Shown here piece after piece: positions 61,875-64,000 of a stretch of 64,000 bases of DNA. Source of the DNA: Streptomyces sp. NRRL WC-3626 (GTDB lineage Bacteria; Actinomycetota; Actinomycetes; Streptomycetales; Streptomycetaceae); the NCBI RefSeq assembly GCF_000718785.1, contig NZ_JOCA01000006.1, positions 124,001 to 188,000 of the forward strand. Reading direction: 5' to 3'. Numbering within the stretch: position 1 is the first letter of the stretch; each line of letters begins with the position of its first letter. Under the pieces are notes generated by a model. The model searched no databases. It saw only the letters and a list, made by a program, of their open reading frames with translations, and was not told where the DNA came from. The position numbers and the translations under genes were made by a program.

Positions 61875-63650
61875 GTGACCGCCGTCACTGACCAGGACCA
61901 CACCGGGCAACCCGATCGCGACGCCGAAGGAGCATCCCGTACGGATACGGCGGCCCCCTGGGACGACGGACTGATCGCACGCCGCGTGAACGGGGAGGAA
62001 CCGTCCGCGGCGACGGCGGCCCGCGGCCCCGCGCCGCAGCCCGTGACCCCCCTCGCGTACGACCCGGCGCTGCGGTCGAGGCTCGACGCGCTGCGCGAGC
62101 TGATCGGGCTCTCCCGCACCCGGCTCGACAACCGGACCCTCGCCCAGGCGGGCCGGATCCTCGACGAGGCCACCGCGCGGCGCCGGCTCTCCGGACAGCA
62201 CACCGTCGTCGCCCTCGCCGGCGCCACCGGCAGCGGCAAGTCACAGCTGTTCAACGCGCTGGCCGGAGTGCCCATCTCGGAGACCGGCGTGCGCCGGCCG
62301 ACCACCGCCGCTCCCATCGCGTGCAGTTGGAGCGACGGCGCCGCGCCCCTCATCGAACGCCTCGGCATCCCGCCCCGCCTCAGACGGCGCCCCCTGCAGG
62401 CGACCGCGGACGCCGACGAGCGGCTGCGCGGGCTGGTCCTGGTCGATCTGCCCGACCACGACTCGGCGGCCGTCCAGCACCGGGAACAGGTGGACCGGGT
62501 CCTGGGGCTGGTCGACGCGGTGATCTGGGTCGTCGACCCGGAGAAGTACGCCGACGCGATGCTGCACGAACGCTATCTGCGGCCGATGGCCGCCCACGCG
62601 GAGGTCATGTTCGTCGTCCTCAACCAGACCGACCGGCTGCCCGGGGAGGCCGCCGACCAGGTCCTGGACGATCTGCGGCGGCTGCTCGATGAGGACGGCA
62701 TCGTGCTGGGGGAGTACGGAGAGCCCGGTACGACCGTGCAGGGACTCTCCGCGCTCACCGGGGACGGGGTCGGCGAACTGCGGGAGTCGCTCGCCCGGTT
62801 CGTGTCCGAACGCGGCGCCCCGTCCCGGCGGATCGCGGCGGACGTGGACATCGCGGCGGCCCGGCTGTGGCCCGTGTACGCCACCCGCCGGCGCACCGGG
62901 CTGAGCGAGGAGGCGCGTGAGGAGTTCTCGGACCGGCTCGCGGACGCCGTCGGCGCCACCGCGGCGGGCGAGGCGGCGGAACGCGCGTGGCTGCGCAACG
63001 CCAACCGCGCGTGCGGCACGCCCTGGCTGCGGCTGTGGCGCTGGTGCCAGGAGCGGAGCGAGCCGTCCACCGGCCGGGTCGCCCCGCGCGGACAGCCCGA
63101 CGAGGAGGCCACGGCCCGGCAGCGGGTGGAACAGGCGGTGCGTACGGTGGCCGACCGCGCCTGTGCCGGACTGCCGGCGCCGTGGGCGCAGGCGGTGCGG
63201 GAGGCGGCCGTACGGGGCTCGCAGGGGCTGCCCGAGGCACTCGACGAGCTGGCCGTACGCGCGGGGCTGCCGCCGGGGCGGCCGCCGCGGCCGGGGTGGT
63301 GGCCGGTGGCCGTGCTGGCACAGGTCTCGATGACGGTCCTTCAGTTCCTCGGCGGGCTGTGGCTGGTGGCGCAGATCGCCGGCCTCATGGCGCCGAATCT
63401 GGGGGTGCCGGTGCTGCTGATGGCGATCGGCATCGTCGGCGGCCCGCTGATCGAGTGGAGCTGCCGCATGGCGGCCCGGGGGCCCGCCCGGCGGTACGGG
63501 CTGGAGGCGGAGAGACGTCTGCGGGAGGCGGCGGCCGGGTGCGGCCGGGCCCGCGTCCTGGATCCGGTGGCGGCGGAACTGCTGCGGTACCGGGAGGTGC
63601 GGGAGCAGTACGGGCGGGTCGCGGGGGTGGGGGTGGCCGGCCGGGGGTGA
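61875..63650 (+). CDS. Membrane-associated dynamin-like GTPase
   Basis: The protein has 591 residues from the GTG at 61875, preceded by GGAGAGG inside the end of the previous gene. The P loop is LAGATGSGKSQLFNAL. LVDLPDHDSA is G3 and VLNQTDRLPG resembles the G4 specificity motif. Two membrane segments lie at about 480-530 (LAQVSMTVLQFLGGLWLVAQI and GVPVLLMAIGIVGG). Together with its partner it resembles paired bacterial dynamin-like proteins, in which one partner is membrane-bound. Confidence 0.88.
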   Translation: MTAVTDQDHTGQPDRDAEGASRTDTAAPWDDGLIARRVNGEEPSAATAARGPAPQPVTPLAYDPALRSRLDALRELIGLSRTRLDNRTLAQAGRILDEATARRRLSGQHTVVALAGATGSGKSQLFNALAGVPISETGVRRPTTAAPIACSWSDGAAPLIERLGIPPRLRRRPLQATADADERLRGLVLVDLPDHDSAAVQHREQVDRVLGLVDAVIWVVDPEKYADAMLHERYLRPMAAHAEVMFVVLNQTDRLPGEAADQVLDDLRRLLDEDGIVLGEYGEPGTTVQGLSALTGDGVGELRESLARFVSERGAPSRRIAADVDIAAARLWPVYATRRRTGLSEEAREEFSDRLADAVGATAAGEAAERAWLRNANRACGTPWLRLWRWCQERSEPSTGRVAPRGQPDEEATARQRVEQAVRTVADRACAGLPAPWAQAVREAAVRGSQGLPEALDELAVRAGLPPGRPPRPGWWPVAVLAQVSMTVLQFLGGLWLVAQIAGLMAPNLGVPVLLMAIGIVGGPLIEWSCRMAARGPARRYGLEAERRLREAAAGCGRARVLDPVAAELLRYREVREQYGRVAGVGVAGRG

Positions 63651-63669
63651 CGGCGGCCGGCGCCGGTGG

Positions 63670-63716
63670 TGGGGGCGGGCGGTCGGTGCCCGTACTGGGG
63701 GCGGGCGGTCGGTGCC
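63670..63716 (+). repeat. Two 21-bp tandem direct repeats upstream of ssb
   Basis: The 21-mer beginning TGGGGGCGGGCGGTC occurs at 63670-63690 and 63696-63716, a 26-bp period. It lies in the 306-bp gap between the GTPase operon and ssb, which has no gene. It may reflect slippage or serve as a regulatory or termination element. Confidence 0.6.
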
Positions 63717-63956
63717 GGTACGGGGCGGAGCGCCTCGTTCGGGTGGCGGGGTTGTCCCCAGGCCGGCGGTGGTCCACAGCGCTCGGCGGGCCCGGCCCGA
63801 CGGAGGCAGTCTGGCGTGCACGGCGATCGCGGAACGGTCCGCGGTCGTCACGCCGGACGGCGGCCGTACGGGACGGGCCCGTACGCGTTTCAGCCCGGCG
63901 CCCGCCGATGCCGCCCCGTGCGGCCGGCGGGTCCGGGCGAGGGAGGGAGTACGAGG

Positions 63957-64000
63957 ATGAACGAGACGATGGTGTGCGTGGTGGGCAACATGGCGACACG
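63957..64000 (+). CDS. Single-stranded DNA-binding protein, 5' end only
   Basis: The ATG at 63957 follows GAGGGAGTACGAGG and opens MNETMVCVVGNMAT before the window ends. This matches the start of Streptomyces accessory SSB proteins (MNETMVCxVGNxAT). It would bind single-stranded DNA through an OB fold. Only 14 residues are visible, so the call rests on that signature and on memory of gene order beside the paired GTPases. Confidence 0.7.
   Translation, partial: MNETMVCVVGNMAT

Overview
The window is high-GC DNA typical of a Streptomyces chromosome. Codons are strongly biased to G or C in the third position, GTG starts and 1-4 bp gene overlaps are common, and there are two chaplin genes, a melC-type tyrosinase pair, an Scr1-type regulator with a DUF397 partner, and a tRNA-Arg. 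From memory, the order (LacI and ribose genes, RecD2-like helicase, citrate synthase, CopA/CopZ, mmsA, chaplins, tyrosinase, paired GTPases, ssb) follows the conserved core around SCO2750-SCO2680 of S. coelicolor. No alignment could be run.

Region 1 (0.1-14 kb) is carbohydrate metabolism. A LysR regulator diverges from an EamA exporter. A sugar-phosphate isomerase is followed by a field of intergenic repeats. A LacI repressor diverges from a tightly coupled catabolic operon (Gfo/Idh oxidoreductase, DUF993 aldolase-like protein, sugar-phosphate epimerase). A complete ribose operon, rbsR-rbsA-rbsC/B fusion-rbsK-rbsD, runs on the minus strand. Its repressor is the first gene and lies behind two operator-like repeats 22 bp apart.

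Region 2 (14-28.5 kb) is regulatory and housekeeping. It holds an HATPase/XRE/DUF397 group, a Uma2 protein, a RecD2-like helicase, citrate synthase, a copZ-copA copper export operon behind a CsoR-type box, an alcohol dehydrogenase and methylmalonate-semialdehyde dehydrogenase. A short iolC-like gene remnant precedes the last of these.

Region 3 (28.5-33.5 kb) looks like an accessory segment. It has a HAD phosphatase, an XRE/helical-repeat regulator and a run of small, lineage-specific, partly overlapping genes. It ends at a pair of inverted copies of a type I-E CRISPR-like repeat with no cas genes in the window.

Region 4 (33.5-57 kb) concerns the cell surface. It has a secreted hydrolase fused to an ABC ATPase, with a permease partner, and an LAETG-anchored chaplin with three chaplin domains. 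A Wzx/Wzy-like exopolysaccharide cluster follows, containing a sugar phosphotransferase, two glycosyltransferases, a MurJ-like flippase, an O-antigen ligase-like polymerase, a deacetylase, a Wzz-like protein, a GH26-like hydrolase, and an ATP-grasp/flavoprotein pair. After it come small secreted proteins, the tyrosinase pair, a short chaplin, and a tandemly duplicated two-gene cassette (A1-B1-A2-B2) of small secreted proteins.

Region 5 (56.8-64 kb) holds an alpha/beta hydrolase with a cysteine at the nucleophile position, glutamate decarboxylase, tRNA-Arg(TCT), two coupled dynamin-like GTPases and the start of ssb.
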